From Leuconostoc kimchii IMSNU 11154 (GTDB taxonomy: Bacteria; Bacillota; Bacilli; Lactobacillales; Lactobacillaceae): a stretch of 64,000 nucleotides of DNA. The stretch is from contig NC_014136.1 in the NCBI RefSeq assembly GCF_000092505.1, positions 863,501 through 927,500 of the forward strand, read 5' to 3'. Positions 9,185 to 16,892 of this stretch are shown here, one piece after another. The translations under genes were made by a program, and so were the position numbers. The notes under the pieces were generated by a model. It was given only the letters and a program-made list of their open reading frames with translations. It was not told where the DNA came from and ran no database searches. The first letter of the stretch is position 1. Every line of letters begins with the position of its first letter.

Positions 9185-9442
9185 TTATCCACAGTTGTGG
9201 ATAAAAAAGTGGAAAACTGTGGATAAGTATTAATTAATAGGACATAATTTGTCCAAATAGCCGTAAAGAGGCTTTTAAAACTTATCCACAATTTTGTTTA
9301 AAAATAGAAAAAAATGTGGATAAATAATCATACGAACATGTAAATAACTGGTATAATAGCTTTACATAGTTTTTACAAACAAGTTGTTCGTGTGGATAAT
9401 TGTGGATAAGTCAAACAACACAAATGTTTGCGCTATGGATAA
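9185..9442. other. cluster of seven perfect DnaA boxes in an AT-rich intergenic region
   Basis: The 640-nt gap between htrA and rlmH holds no gene. It carries TTATCCACA on + at 9185-9193 and 9282-9290, and on - at 9196-9204, 9218-9226, 9315-9323, 9391-9399 and 9401-9409. Near-matches lie at 8972-8980, 9208-9216 and 9434-9442. The first two perfect boxes form a close inverted pair. The density is origin-like, but dnaA/dnaN are not in this window and genes on both sides are on the same strand, so an active bidirectional origin here is unlikely. A DnaA-titrating or DnaA-regulated site, or an origin remnant, fits better. Confidence 0.85.
9349..9357 (+). promoter_or_regulatory. extended -10 promoter upstream of rlmH, inside the DnaA-box cluster
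   Basis: TGgTATAAT at 9349-9357, with DnaA boxes on both sides (9315 and 9391/9401). If used, its transcript would run through the last two boxes, so DnaA binding could control rlmH. That control is inference. Confidence 0.5.
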
Positions 9443-9471
9443 TATGATTAAGAAAGTTTAAAGTTGGCAGA

Positions 9472-9951
9472 ATGAACATCAAATTAATTACAGTTGGTAA
9501 ATTAAAAGAAAATTACCTTCGAGCGGGTATTGCAGAGTATACTAAACGGCTATCACGCTTTGCTAAAATAAACATGATTGAATTAGCTGATGAAAAGACA
9601 CCTGAAAAAGCTAGTGATGCCCAGAATCAGCAAATTATGTCTAAAGAAGGACAACGTATTCAGGAAAAAATTGGCACGCGAGACTTTGTCATTGTATTAG
9701 CTATTGAAGGGCAACAATTAGCATCAGAGGATTTTTCAAAAAAAATGACTGATATTACAGTAGATGGGTACTCAGATATAACATTTATTATTGGTGGGTC
9801 ACTCGGACTTGATCCAATGATTAAACAACGTGCTAATTTAAAAATGAGTTTTGGACTATTAACATTACCGCATCAACTCATGCGACTTGTCCTCATTGAA
9901 CAAATATATCGTGCTTTTATGATCCAACAAGGTTCGCCCTATCATAAATGA
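9472..9951 (+). CDS. rlmH: 23S rRNA (pseudouridine1915-N3)-methyltransferase
   Basis: SPOUT-class enzyme that methylates pseudouridine 1915 in helix 69 of 23S rRNA in assembled 70S ribosomes. Its 159 residues match the family. The SAM-binding trefoil-knot motifs [10 protein letters not shown] and [19 protein letters not shown] are intact. In low-GC Gram-positives rlmH lies near the origin beside htrA, as here. The start has only a poor ribosome binding site (AGAAAG about 17 nt upstream). The gene is downstream of the DnaA-box cluster. Confidence 0.95.
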   Translation: MNIKLITVGKLKENYLRAGIAEYTKRLSRFAKINMIELADEKTPEKASDAQNQQIMSKEGQRIQEKIGTRDFVIVLAIEGQQLASEDFSKKMTDITVDGYSDITFIIGGSLGLDPMIKQRANLKMSFGLLTLPHQLMRLVLIEQIYRAFMIQQGSPYHK

Positions 9952-10030
9952 TTATAACCAATTAGCTAATCCAACTGTGTTGTTCTATAATATAGTAAAC
10001 TATAATTTATTAAAAAGAGGTTAGATAATT

Positions 10031-10837
10031 ATGAATGAATTTCCACAGGTCTTAACAATTGCCGGATCAGATTCAGATGGCTCAGCAGGTTTACAAGCTG
10101 ATTTACATACATTTTTTATTCGAAAAACATATGGTATGAGTGTCTTAGTCGCCGCTGTGGCTGGAAATTCATATGGTATTCATGCATCTGAAACATTACC
10201 ATTAGCGTTTATTGAGAAACAGTTTGACGTCTTATCTGATGATTTCAAGATTCGTGCTAGTAAAACAGGCATGCTATCTGATGCTACTTTAATTAAAACT
10301 GTTGTTCAAGCCTATCAGAAGTATGATTTTGGTCCACTAGTAGTTGATCCTGTCATTACTACGAAACATGGCGCGCAGCTTTTAGTTGACAGTGCGTTTC
10401 AGGCATTGAAAGAGTTACTGTTGCCTTTGGCTGAGGTGGCAACACCCAATTTTTTTGAAGCACAATTGCTGACAGGGGTGACAATCAGTTCAGAAGCAGA
10501 CCAACGTGAGGCAGCTAAAGCGATTCAAAGTTTGGGTGTGAAAAACGTTGTTGTTAAAGGCTGGCATAATCAAATAGACCAATCTGAAGTGGCTGATTAT
10601 GTTTTGCTAGCAGATGGCAGTGATTTTTGGTTGCGGCATCGTTATTTTGATACGACACATATTAATGGCACAGGTGATACATTAAGTGCCACAATTGCAG
10701 CCGAACTTGCTAAAGGAGAAACCGTCGAACAAGCCATTCGTGTTGGTCATGAAGTGACGACAACGGCTATCGAAAATGAGATTGCAGTTGGTCATCAGTT
10801 TGGTCCGATTAATCATTGGGCGGCGGCGAAAATATAA
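10031..10837 (+). CDS. ThiD/PdxK-type hydroxymethylpyrimidine or pyridoxal kinase
   Basis: Ribokinase-fold vitamin kinase of 268 residues. The N-terminal AGSDSDGSAGLQADLHTF is the ThiD-like substrate loop (usual form AGSDSGGGAGIQAD). The anion hole and catalytic base are in NGTGDTLSA. No thiamine genes lie nearby. In Firmicutes this ThiD-like subgroup includes enzymes acting as pyridoxal kinase, so PLP salvage is at least as likely as thiamine synthesis. It is monocistronic with AAGAGG before ATG, and ends at a bidirectional terminator shared with the convergent exporter gene. Confidence 0.8.
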   Translation: MNEFPQVLTIAGSDSDGSAGLQADLHTFFIRKTYGMSVLVAAVAGNSYGIHASETLPLAFIEKQFDVLSDDFKIRASKTGMLSDATLIKTVVQAYQKYDFGPLVVDPVITTKHGAQLLVDSAFQALKELLLPLAEVATPNFFEAQLLTGVTISSEADQREAAKAIQSLGVKNVVVKGWHNQIDQSEVADYVLLADGSDFWLRHRYFDTTHINGTGDTLSATIAAELAKGETVEQAIRVGHEVTTTAIENEIAVGHQFGPINHWAAAKI

Positions 10838-10844
10838 GTGAATG

Positions 10845-10889
10845 AAAGCATCAAAAAAGACGCTAATAAGGCGTCTTTTTTGATGCTTT
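10845..10889. terminator. bidirectional terminator
   Basis: AAAGCATCAAAAAAGACGC and its complement around a 7-nt loop (TAATAAG). Both strands have a T-run, so it serves the two convergent genes. Confidence 0.85.
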
Positions 10890-10920
10890 AGTTATTTTCA
10901 ACTGTTAGTATATGCTTTTC

Positions 10921-12324
10921 TCATACGCGATCGATAGGTGCTTTATTACGGAATAAACACGTTAACGCTGCAGCAACAAGCATTAACAAGGCAGCTACGA
11001 AGAATGTTGTTTTAATACCATGTAGTTGAATGAGCGTATCTAGAAAACTTTTGTGGGTGGCCCCATAATTCATGGCAGATTTTGTCATAATTGTTACTAA
11101 TGTTGCTGTACCGAATGACGCAGCAAGTTGTCGGACAGTTGTAAACATTGCTGAACCATCAGGCATAAGTGACAATGGTAAGGCATTGAAGGCTTCTGTT
11201 TGAATTGGCATGAGGACAAGTACCAAACCAAGTTGTCGAATAAATTGGCCACTGACAATAATCCAGAATGGGGTTATTAGGGTTAAAGTGGATAGAATAA
11301 ATGTACCTAGCGCGGTAATTAAGATACCAGTTAAAGTGAGGTATTTAACACCATAGCGATCGTATAAACGACCGCTCCAAGGTGATAAGAATGCGGTAAT
11401 TAAAGCGCCCGGGAATAAAACAAGACCTGATATAAAGGCAGAAGAACCACGAACAGTTTGCATGTAAAGCGGTAGCATTAGGGCACCACCGTACATTGAA
11501 ATCATTAAAACAACGTTAATCAGCATGGCAAGCACAAATTCGCGATGCATGAAAACAGTCATATTAAGCAATGGTGTTTCGGTTACAAACTGGCGCCAAA
11601 CAAACAACGCTGTGACAAGAATACCAATAATGATAAATCCCCAGACAGTAAAATTTGACCAAGGTGTTGCACCAGCGTTTGAAAAGCCATACAGCATTGA
11701 ACCGAGGCCGATACTGGATAAAATGACGCTCAAAAAGTCAAATTTGAGCATTTTTGGTTCACCAATATTTTGTAATAAAAAATAAGCGAGTATAAAATTA
11801 GCAATAATCAAAGGTGCAACAATAAAGAATAAGAAACGCCACGAAAGATTGGTTACAATCAGACCAGATAGTGTTGGACCTAGTGTCGGTGCAAAATTAA
11901 GGGCTAAGCCAATGAGACCCATGGCACCACCACGTTTGTCTGGTGTGAAAAGATTCATAACAACGACATTCATGAGCGGACCGAATACGCCAGCACCCAT
12001 TGCTTGGATCATACGTCCTGTGATTAGTATTGTAAAGTTAGGTGCAAATCCTGCTATTAATGTACCAACAGCAAATAAGCCAACGGCTGCCAAGTATAAT
12101 CGCCGTGTTGTTAGTCGTTGAATTAAAAAGGCAGTTAGTGGCACCATGATGCCGTTGACAAGCATATAACCGTTTGTGAGCCACTGTCCTGTGCCGGTAT
12201 TGATGTGGAACTCATTCATAATATTAGGTAACGCGACATTCATTAATGTTTGGTTTAAGAAACCTAAGAATGTGCCAATCACTAATATGGTAAGAATTGA
12301 CTTTTGCTTTTGTGATATATTCAA
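10921..12324 (-). CDS. MFS drug:H+ exporter, DHA2 (EmrB/QacA) family
   Basis: Membrane antiporter of 467 residues with about 14 predicted TM helices. Motif A-like GRMIQAMGAGVFGP and motif C-like GLALNFAPTLGPTLSG (antiporter signature) are present. The start codon is TTG at 12324 (MNISQKQKS), with AAAGGATGG upstream on the minus strand; no ATG is available nearby. The substrate is unknown, typically lipophilic drugs or bile-type compounds. It is a single gene, convergent with the kinase. Confidence 0.85.
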   Translation of the reverse strand: MNISQKQKSILTILVIGTFLGFLNQTLMNVALPNIMNEFHINTGTGQWLTNGYMLVNGIMVPLTAFLIQRLTTRRLYLAAVGLFAVGTLIAGFAPNFTILITGRMIQAMGAGVFGPLMNVVVMNLFTPDKRGGAMGLIGLALNFAPTLGPTLSGLIVTNLSWRFLFFIVAPLIIANFILAYFLLQNIGEPKMLKFDFLSVILSSIGLGSMLYGFSNAGATPWSNFTVWGFIIIGILVTALFVWRQFVTETPLLNMTVFMHREFVLAMLINVVLMISMYGGALMLPLYMQTVRGSSAFISGLVLFPGALITAFLSPWSGRLYDRYGVKYLTLTGILITALGTFILSTLTLITPFWIIVSGQFIRQLGLVLVLMPIQTEAFNALPLSLMPDGSAMFTTVRQLAASFGTATLVTIMTKSAMNYGATHKSFLDTLIQLHGIKTTFFVAALLMLVAAALTCLFRNKAPIDRV

Positions 12325-12396
12325 ATGTTAGCCATCCTTTCTTATTAAGTAAAGTATAACAAAATATTATCAGTAATATCAGAATAAGGTGTAAAT

Positions 12397-12424
12397 AAAA
12401 AACCAGTAAATTTACTGGTTTTTT
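12397..12424. terminator. palindromic terminator between exporter and small basic gene
   Basis: AAAAAACCAGTAAA / TTTACTGGTTTTTT, a perfect 28-nt palindrome. On the minus strand it terminates the 47-residue gene. Confidence 0.75.
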
Positions 12425-12440
12425 GTCCAAAGCAATTAGA

Positions 12441-12584
12441 TTACTTTGTTACAGGTAATTCTTCTGTTTTACCCTTTGCCCATTGTTGCAGCTTTGCGAT
12501 AGCAGTTTGACGTTGCTTTTTGGCTGAGTTGTGTCCGACCTTGCGAGCACGGGCGAATGAATTAAGCGGCTTCTTTAATGCCAT
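12441..12584 (-). CDS. 47-residue basic protein of unknown function
   Basis: A short ORF starting MALKKPLNSFARARKVGHNS and ending EELPVTK. It has an excellent AAAAAGGAG site 9-10 nt upstream of ATG and its own terminator (12397-12424), so it looks like a real monocistronic gene. It is rich in Lys/Arg/Gln, with a predicted central helix (KKQRQTAIAKLQQWAKG), one Trp and no Cys, and is not membrane-like. The charge and size would suit an RNA- or ribosome-associated protein, but I recognise no family. Confidence 0.8.
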   Translation of the reverse strand: MALKKPLNSFARARKVGHNSAKKQRQTAIAKLQQWAKGKTEELPVTK

Positions 12585-12710
12585 GATGGGTACTCCTTTT
12601 TAAAATGTTTTACATACAAGATATTATTATACGTTATATATCTCAAAAAATCAAGGTTTAAACTTCATAAGAGTTTCTAAAAATCATGAAAACTAGGGTA
12701 CAATAGATAT

Positions 12711-13733
12711 ATGGAAATATGGTCTGAACAAACAATTAAAGATTTTCAACGTACGCTGCTTGATTGGTATGATAAAGACGGGCGAGCTAATTTACCTTGG
12801 CGACTGAATCATGAACCCTATCGTGTCCTTGTTTCTGAGATTATGTTGCAGCAAACACAAGTTGATACAGTTCTACCTTATTATGAACGTTTCATGGCAA
12901 TATTGCCAACTGTACAGGATTTAGCGCAGGCACCAGAGGAACAAGTTCTTAAACTTTGGGAAGGTCTAGGCTACTATTCACGTGCACGTAATTTACAAAA
13001 GGCGGCGCAGTATATTACTAATGATTTGAACGGTCATTGGCCAGAAAGTGCTGATGATTTACAGGCATTACCAGGGGTTGGGCCGTATACTTCAGCTGCA
13101 ATTGCCTCGATTAGTTTTGGCGAGGTCGTGCCAGCTGTTGATGGTAATGCTTATCGTGTCTTTAGTCGTTTACTTAAGATTGATGACGATATTGCTAATA
13201 CAAAAGCGCGCAAGGTTTTTTATGATGCCATCTTACCGATTGTTGACCCACTACGCCCTGGTGATTTTAACCAAGCAATCATGGATTTAGGATCAAGTTA
13301 TATGACAGCGAAAAACCCTGATAGTCAGGGTTCACCTGTTCGCGCATTCAATGCTGCTTTTCGTGATGGTGTGGAGTTGTCTTATCCAGTTAAAACAAAA
13401 AAGAAAAAACCGGTAAAACAACAGTACATGGCGATTGTGTCTGAAAAGCAAGGTAATTTATTATTTGAGCATCGACCTGATAAAGGGTTGTTAGCGGGAT
13501 TTTGGACTTTTCCACTAGTAGAAATTAATAGTATTGATGAAATTAATGGGCAACAGCTTAACATTAAGCCGATTATTCACGTGTTCACGCATCGACGTTG
13601 GGAAATTTGGTTAGTGCGACAGCAATTGAAGCCCAGTGAAAATCAACAGTATCTATCATCAGATGATTGGCAAAAGTTATCACTGCCGACAATTCAGCAT
13701 AAATTGCTTAAAGCACTGGGAGAATTAGAGTGA
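12711..13733 (+). CDS. mutY: A/G-specific adenine glycosylase, clusterless type
   Basis: Removes adenine mispaired with 8-oxoG. The N-terminal catalytic domain has catalytic E43 (SEIMLQQTQV), the HhH loop LPGVGPYTSAAI and catalytic D144 (VPAVDGNAYRV). The C-terminal Nudix-like 8-oxoG recognition domain is about 230-335. The normal Cys-X6-Cys-X2-Cys-X5-Cys 4Fe-4S loop is replaced by SSYMTAKNPDSQGSPVRAFN, and the whole 340-residue protein contains no cysteine. The ATG lies 6 nt after TACAAT (12699-12704) with no ribosome binding site at normal spacing, suggesting a leaderless or near-leaderless mRNA. It overlaps the next gene by 1 nt (TGATG). Confidence 0.95.
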   Translation: MEIWSEQTIKDFQRTLLDWYDKDGRANLPWRLNHEPYRVLVSEIMLQQTQVDTVLPYYERFMAILPTVQDLAQAPEEQVLKLWEGLGYYSRARNLQKAAQYITNDLNGHWPESADDLQALPGVGPYTSAAIASISFGEVVPAVDGNAYRVFSRLLKIDDDIANTKARKVFYDAILPIVDPLRPGDFNQAIMDLGSSYMTAKNPDSQGSPVRAFNAAFRDGVELSYPVKTKKKKPVKQQYMAIVSEKQGNLLFEHRPDKGLLAGFWTFPLVEINSIDEINGQQLNIKPIIHVFTHRRWEIWLVRQQLKPSENQQYLSSDDWQKLSLPTIQHKLLKALGELE

Positions 13734-14845
13734 TGTTTTTAAACCAAAAATTAAAAAAGTTGTTTTTTTGGACGATTGAGTTGCTGGCATTAGCGTTATT
13801 AATTTTGATTGTATCGGGATTTGATTTTTTAATGCGGCCAATTTCGGTATTTATATCAACGGTATTTGTACCACTATTGGTCGCGGGATTTCTTTATTAT
13901 GTCTTAAAACCTATTTTAAAGCTCGTCCAAAAAATAAAAATTCATGGTTGGCAGATACCACGTCAAGCAGCCGTTATTTTAACTTTCTTATTCTTCCTAT
14001 CAGTGATTGCTGGTGTTATAGTTGTATTGGTACCGACATTAGTGCGTGAAATTACAAATTTAATTACCGCACTACCAGGATTTGCACAAGATATGCAGCG
14101 ATTTACGACTGAAACGATTAATAGTAAGTGGTTTGAAAATTTGAATTTATCAATTAATGTTAACCAAGTGCGAGATGCTGTTGGTAAATATGCCGCATCA
14201 TTTTTGACTATTACAGCTGGCACTTTAGGATCAATTGTGTCTACTGTGACTTCTGTCACTATTAATTTAGTAACCATCCCCGTTGTTTTGTTCTATATGT
14301 TAAGTGATGGGGAGCGTTTGGTACCTGCTATCAAAAAAATGTTCCCAGAACGCCATGCAGACAAAATAACTGAATTAACAACTAAAATGGATAATACCAT
14401 AGAGCGGTATATTTCTGGTCAAGCTATTGAAATGTTATTTGTTGGTGTGACCATGGCGATTGGTTATTTTATTATAGGACAACCATATGCTTGGCTTCTT
14501 GCAGTTATAGCAGGTATTACGAATATTGTGCCTTATATCGGTCCATGGATAGGTGTTATACCAGCATTACTTGTTGCTAGTACACAGTCGTGGGAGCAGT
14601 GCTTGTTTGTTTTAATTGTAATGACAGTGGTTCAACAACTTGATGGTAACTTTATTTATCCTAACGTCATTGGTAAATCATTAGCAATTCACCCATTAAC
14701 CATTATGATATTGTTAATGGTGGCAGGCAACTTGTGGGGCATTGTTGGCATGATTTTAGTTGTGCCAGTCTACGCGGTATTCCGAGTGATTATTAAGTTT
14801 GTCTTTGAATTGATTTTACTAACAAAAAGTAAGGATGTGTTATAA
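13733..14845 (+). CDS. AI-2E family (TqsA/YdbI-like) membrane transporter
   Basis: A 370-residue polytopic membrane protein with about 8 TM helices: two hairpins near the N-terminus, a soluble stretch around 95-150, then four or more helices. Late motifs YAWLLAVIAGITNIVPYIGPWIG and PNVIGKSLAIHPLTIMILLMVAG are diagnostic of the AI-2E transporter family (PF01594). Members include autoinducer-2 exporters and Na+/H+ antiporters, so the substrate is open. The start is ATG 13733, overlapping the mutY stop; GGGAGAATTAG serves as ribosome binding site. It is cotranscribed with mutY without obvious functional link. Confidence 0.85.
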   Translation: MFLNQKLKKLFFWTIELLALALLILIVSGFDFLMRPISVFISTVFVPLLVAGFLYYVLKPILKLVQKIKIHGWQIPRQAAVILTFLFFLSVIAGVIVVLVPTLVREITNLITALPGFAQDMQRFTTETINSKWFENLNLSINVNQVRDAVGKYAASFLTITAGTLGSIVSTVTSVTINLVTIPVVLFYMLSDGERLVPAIKKMFPERHADKITELTTKMDNTIERYISGQAIEMLFVGVTMAIGYFIIGQPYAWLLAVIAGITNIVPYIGPWIGVIPALLVASTQSWEQCLFVLIVMTVVQQLDGNFIYPNVIGKSLAIHPLTIMILLMVAGNLWGIVGMILVVPVYAVFRVIIKFVFELILLTKSKDVL

Positions 14846-14859
14846 TAACCTTATAACAC
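14837..14859. promoter_or_regulatory. inverted repeat overlapping an extended -10 (candidate operator)
   Basis: GTGTTATAA (14837-14845) and TTATAACAC (14851-14859) flank a 5-nt centre. TGtTATAAT (14838-14846) inside the left arm is a perfect extended -10 for the gene at 14887. The same half-site forms the palindrome at 18535-18546 in front of the small HTH gene. Confidence 0.5.
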
Positions 14860-14886
14860 GATAATTGTTAAGTGAGGTTATAAAAC

Positions 14887-15279
14887 ATGACGACATTTGA
14901 TTTTGAAAAAAATATTGCTGTTTTACAGGATGCCAAAGGCAAGGAAATAGAGTGGCGTGGTAGTCATTATCCAGCTTATTCAACTGGTATTTTAGTTTTT
15001 GCCCAAAGTTATTTTAAATCAGATGCTTATGATCGTTATTTTGATCGAACATTGCGCCAATATGGTTTCCGTGAAGGTATCCCAGAAGTTAAGGTAGCAG
15101 AAATTGCCAAAAAATCAGATAATTACGATCTTGTGCGCGCCTTAATGTCTGCCGTTATTCGTGGCGAAAAGTATACATCAGGTATGTGGCAGGTACTCGT
15201 TTACAATGGTATCATGCTGGACTTATTAGTACGCCAGTACCAACTTAAAACAAATATTCAATTAGCTATTGACGTATGA
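14887..15279 (+). CDS. conserved-looking 130-residue cytosolic protein, unknown function
   Basis: Soluble, mixed alpha/beta protein with no signal or TM. Aromatic-rich clusters SHYPAYSTG, AYDRYFDRTLRQYGF and YTSGMWQVLVYNG suggest a folded ligand- or partner-binding domain. It may belong to a DUF seen in lactobacilli (possibly DUF6508), but I cannot confirm this. GTGAGG lies about 10 nt before the ATG. Its promoter has a -10 embedded in a perfect inverted repeat, so it is probably repressor-controlled. It is immediately followed by a tRNA pair. Confidence 0.75.
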   Translation: MTTFDFEKNIAVLQDAKGKEIEWRGSHYPAYSTGILVFAQSYFKSDAYDRYFDRTLRQYGFREGIPEVKVAEIAKKSDNYDLVRALMSAVIRGEKYTSGMWQVLVYNGIMLDLLVRQYQLKTNIQLAIDV

Positions 15280-15323
15280 GCTTTTTTCAAGTAAACTAAT
15301 ATAGTTGCGTAATCAACAAAGAT

Positions 15324-15405
15324 GCGGGTGTGGCGGAACTGGCAGACGCGCTGGATTTAGGTTCCAGTGCCGCAAGGCGTGCAGGTTCGATTCCTGTCAC
15401 CCGTA
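15324..15405 (+). tRNA. tRNA-Leu (anticodon UAG)
   Basis: Type II tRNA with a long variable arm. Acceptor GCGGGTG/CACCCGT, anticodon stem CTGGA/TCCAG with loop TTTAGGT giving anticodon TAG, T-arm loop TTCGATT. CCA is not encoded. Confidence 0.95.
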
Positions 15406-15468
15406 TAAGAGGATGATTGTTCTCTGGGGTATCTGGTATGATTTAGGCATACCTGAGTACTTGGCGTT

Positions 15469-15541
15469 GCCGACTTAGCTCAGTTGGTAGAGCATCTCAC
15501 TAGTAATGAGGGGGTCAACGGTTCGATTCCGCTAGTCGGCA
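15469..15541 (+). tRNA. tRNA-Thr (anticodon AGU)
   Basis: Acceptor GCCGACT/AGTCGGC. Anticodon stem TCTCA/TGAGG with loop CTAGTAA gives anticodon AGT. The T-stem has an apparent A-C mismatch (position 50-64). A34 tRNAs other than tRNA-Arg(ACG) are uncommon in bacteria. A terminator follows at 15548-15580. Confidence 0.9.
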
Positions 15542-15547
15542 TGATGT

Positions 15548-15580
15548 AAAAAGTAGTGATACATTGTATCACTACTTTTT
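15548..15580 (+). terminator. terminator after the tRNA pair
   Basis: AAAAAGTAGTGATACA / TGTATCACTACTTTTT with a minimal loop. Confidence 0.85.
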
Positions 15581-15600
15581 ATTTGCTAATCTAGTATGCT

Positions 15601-15651
15601 TTACAAACTAGTAAATGTATTATATACTGATAATATGTTAAACATACTAGT
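15601..15651 (+). promoter_or_regulatory. padR promoter and candidate PadR operator
   Basis: -35 TTACAA (15601-15606), 16 nt, -10 TATACT (15623-15628). Downstream lies the perfect dyad TATGTT-A-AACATA (15634-15646), and ACTAGT occurs twice (15607-15612, 15646-15651). PadR proteins usually autoregulate through such dyads. Confidence 0.55.
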
Positions 15652-15665
15652 CGAAAGGTTGAAAA

Positions 15666-16022
15666 ATGAAATCAAATACTTCTAGTCAAATGCTTAAAGG
15701 TATTTTACAAGGCGTAATGTTAATTATTTTAGAAAAAAAACCAGACTATGGTTATGGTATTAGTAAACAAATCAATCAATATGATCTATCTGATATACCG
15801 AAGGGGACAATTTATCCTTTACTGACAACGATGGAGAGACGTGGGTTAATTGAAGGGAAAATGAAGTCCTCATTAGAAGGCCCAGATCGCAAATACTATT
15901 TCATTACAAATGCAGGTATACAGGCAAAAAAAGATTTTATTAATGAATGGCAATTTCTAGAACATGCAGTGAATCAATTGATTGATGAAAGGAATCATAA
16001 TGAAAACCAAGGAAATGACTGA
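15666..16022 (+). CDS. PadR-family transcriptional regulator
   Basis: A 118-residue winged-helix repressor. The N-terminal MLKGILQGVMLIILEKKPDYGYGISKQI and the wing region GTIYPLLTTMERRGLIEG...GPDRKYYFIT are canonical PadR. A C-terminal helix (about 90-115) would mediate dimerisation. It overlaps the next ORF by 23 nt (ATG 16000). PadR plus a HAAS-domain membrane protein is a common Firmicute pair for envelope-stress or antimicrobial response. GAAAGG precedes the ATG. It is probably autoregulated from the dyad at 15634-15646. Confidence 0.93.
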   Translation: MKSNTSSQMLKGILQGVMLIILEKKPDYGYGISKQINQYDLSDIPKGTIYPLLTTMERRGLIEGKMKSSLEGPDRKYYFITNAGIQAKKDFINEWQFLEHAVNQLIDERNHNENQGND

Positions 16023-16848
16023 AGCAAATAACTTACTACGTGAAAGTTTAAACAAAGAAAATAAAGTATTTTATGAAAACTTATTGTTGTATATCAGAAT
16101 CGAAGGTTTTGCACGCGATGAACACAAAATAGAGACACAACTATTAAGCATATTACAGGATATTTTGGAAGCACAAAACGAAGGTGTTTCAGCAGCTGGT
16201 TATTTGGGTAAGGATCCCAAAATAGTTGCTGATGAAATATTATCTGAGATGCCACGTCATATCTGGGAAGTTATTAGAGTAGGTCTATATATGTTGTTAA
16301 CGTATATTTATATTTGCTTATTACCATCCTTGATGATAGCAGAGAGGCCACTGGATGTGGGCATGTTAGGAATTTCAGGAGCTTTGTTATACATTGACAT
16401 TTTGATTGGTTTTAAATATTCAGGACGAGCAATATATCAAGTCAATACGACATTAAAAAATAAATATTTACGATATTTTGTGATTTGGATAGTAGCCAGT
16501 GTTGCTATTGCACCAATTTACTTAGTGAATATATTTCTGAAAACACCATTGCGTTTAAGGTTGGATGGTGGATTGGGCATCGCTGTTATTTTATTAGCGT
16601 TAATAAGTGGACTATATTTTATCCTCCGTGCAAAAGATAAAACATTACTTTGGCCCTTTGCCGTCTTTTTAGTCAGTGCAGGGGTTATGGGAATCGTGAC
16701 ACGACTACCTAAATTAAATGATTTGTTACTGCATACGACAAATGGCCGATACTGGATAGCTGGCATAATAATGGTGTTGTTATTATTATTTTACCTATTA
16801 AGTTTTATAGCACTGAAAAAAATTAAAAAACAGAATCAAAGTTATTAA
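16000..16848 (+). CDS. HAAS-like membrane protein paired with PadR
   Basis: A 282-residue protein. The N-terminal soluble alpha-helical domain (about 1-88) is HAAS/DUF1048-like, with KDPKIVADEILSEMPR at its end. About six TM helices follow from residue 90. The start is ATG 16000 with GAAAGGA upstream, inside the end of padR, so translation is coupled. The partner-sensor or transport function is unknown. HAAS domains typically interact with PadR or associated ABC components, but no ABC gene is present here. Confidence 0.75.
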   Translation: MKTKEMTEANNLLRESLNKENKVFYENLLLYIRIEGFARDEHKIETQLLSILQDILEAQNEGVSAAGYLGKDPKIVADEILSEMPRHIWEVIRVGLYMLLTYIYICLLPSLMIAERPLDVGMLGISGALLYIDILIGFKYSGRAIYQVNTTLKNKYLRYFVIWIVASVAIAPIYLVNIFLKTPLRLRLDGGLGIAVILLALISGLYFILRAKDKTLLWPFAVFLVSAGVMGIVTRLPKLNDLLLHTTNGRYWIAGIIMVLLLLFYLLSFIALKKIKKQNQSY

Positions 16849-16892
16849 AAAAAGCAGGCGCTACGTTTAAAACCGTAGCGCCTGCTTTTTTT
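16847..16892. terminator. bidirectional terminator
   Basis: AAAAAAAGCAGGCGCTACG and its complement around an 8-nt loop (TTTAAAAC). It lies between convergent genes, with T-runs on both strands. Confidence 0.9.

Noticed and set aside
8850..9471. Chromosomal oriC
   Set aside because: DnaA-box density fits, but dnaA/dnaN are absent and leading-strand gene bias does not flip at this site.
14821..14886. Rho-independent terminator after the AI-2E gene
   Set aside because: The inverted repeat is AT-rich with no T-run, and it contains a perfect extended -10, so an operator/promoter fits better.
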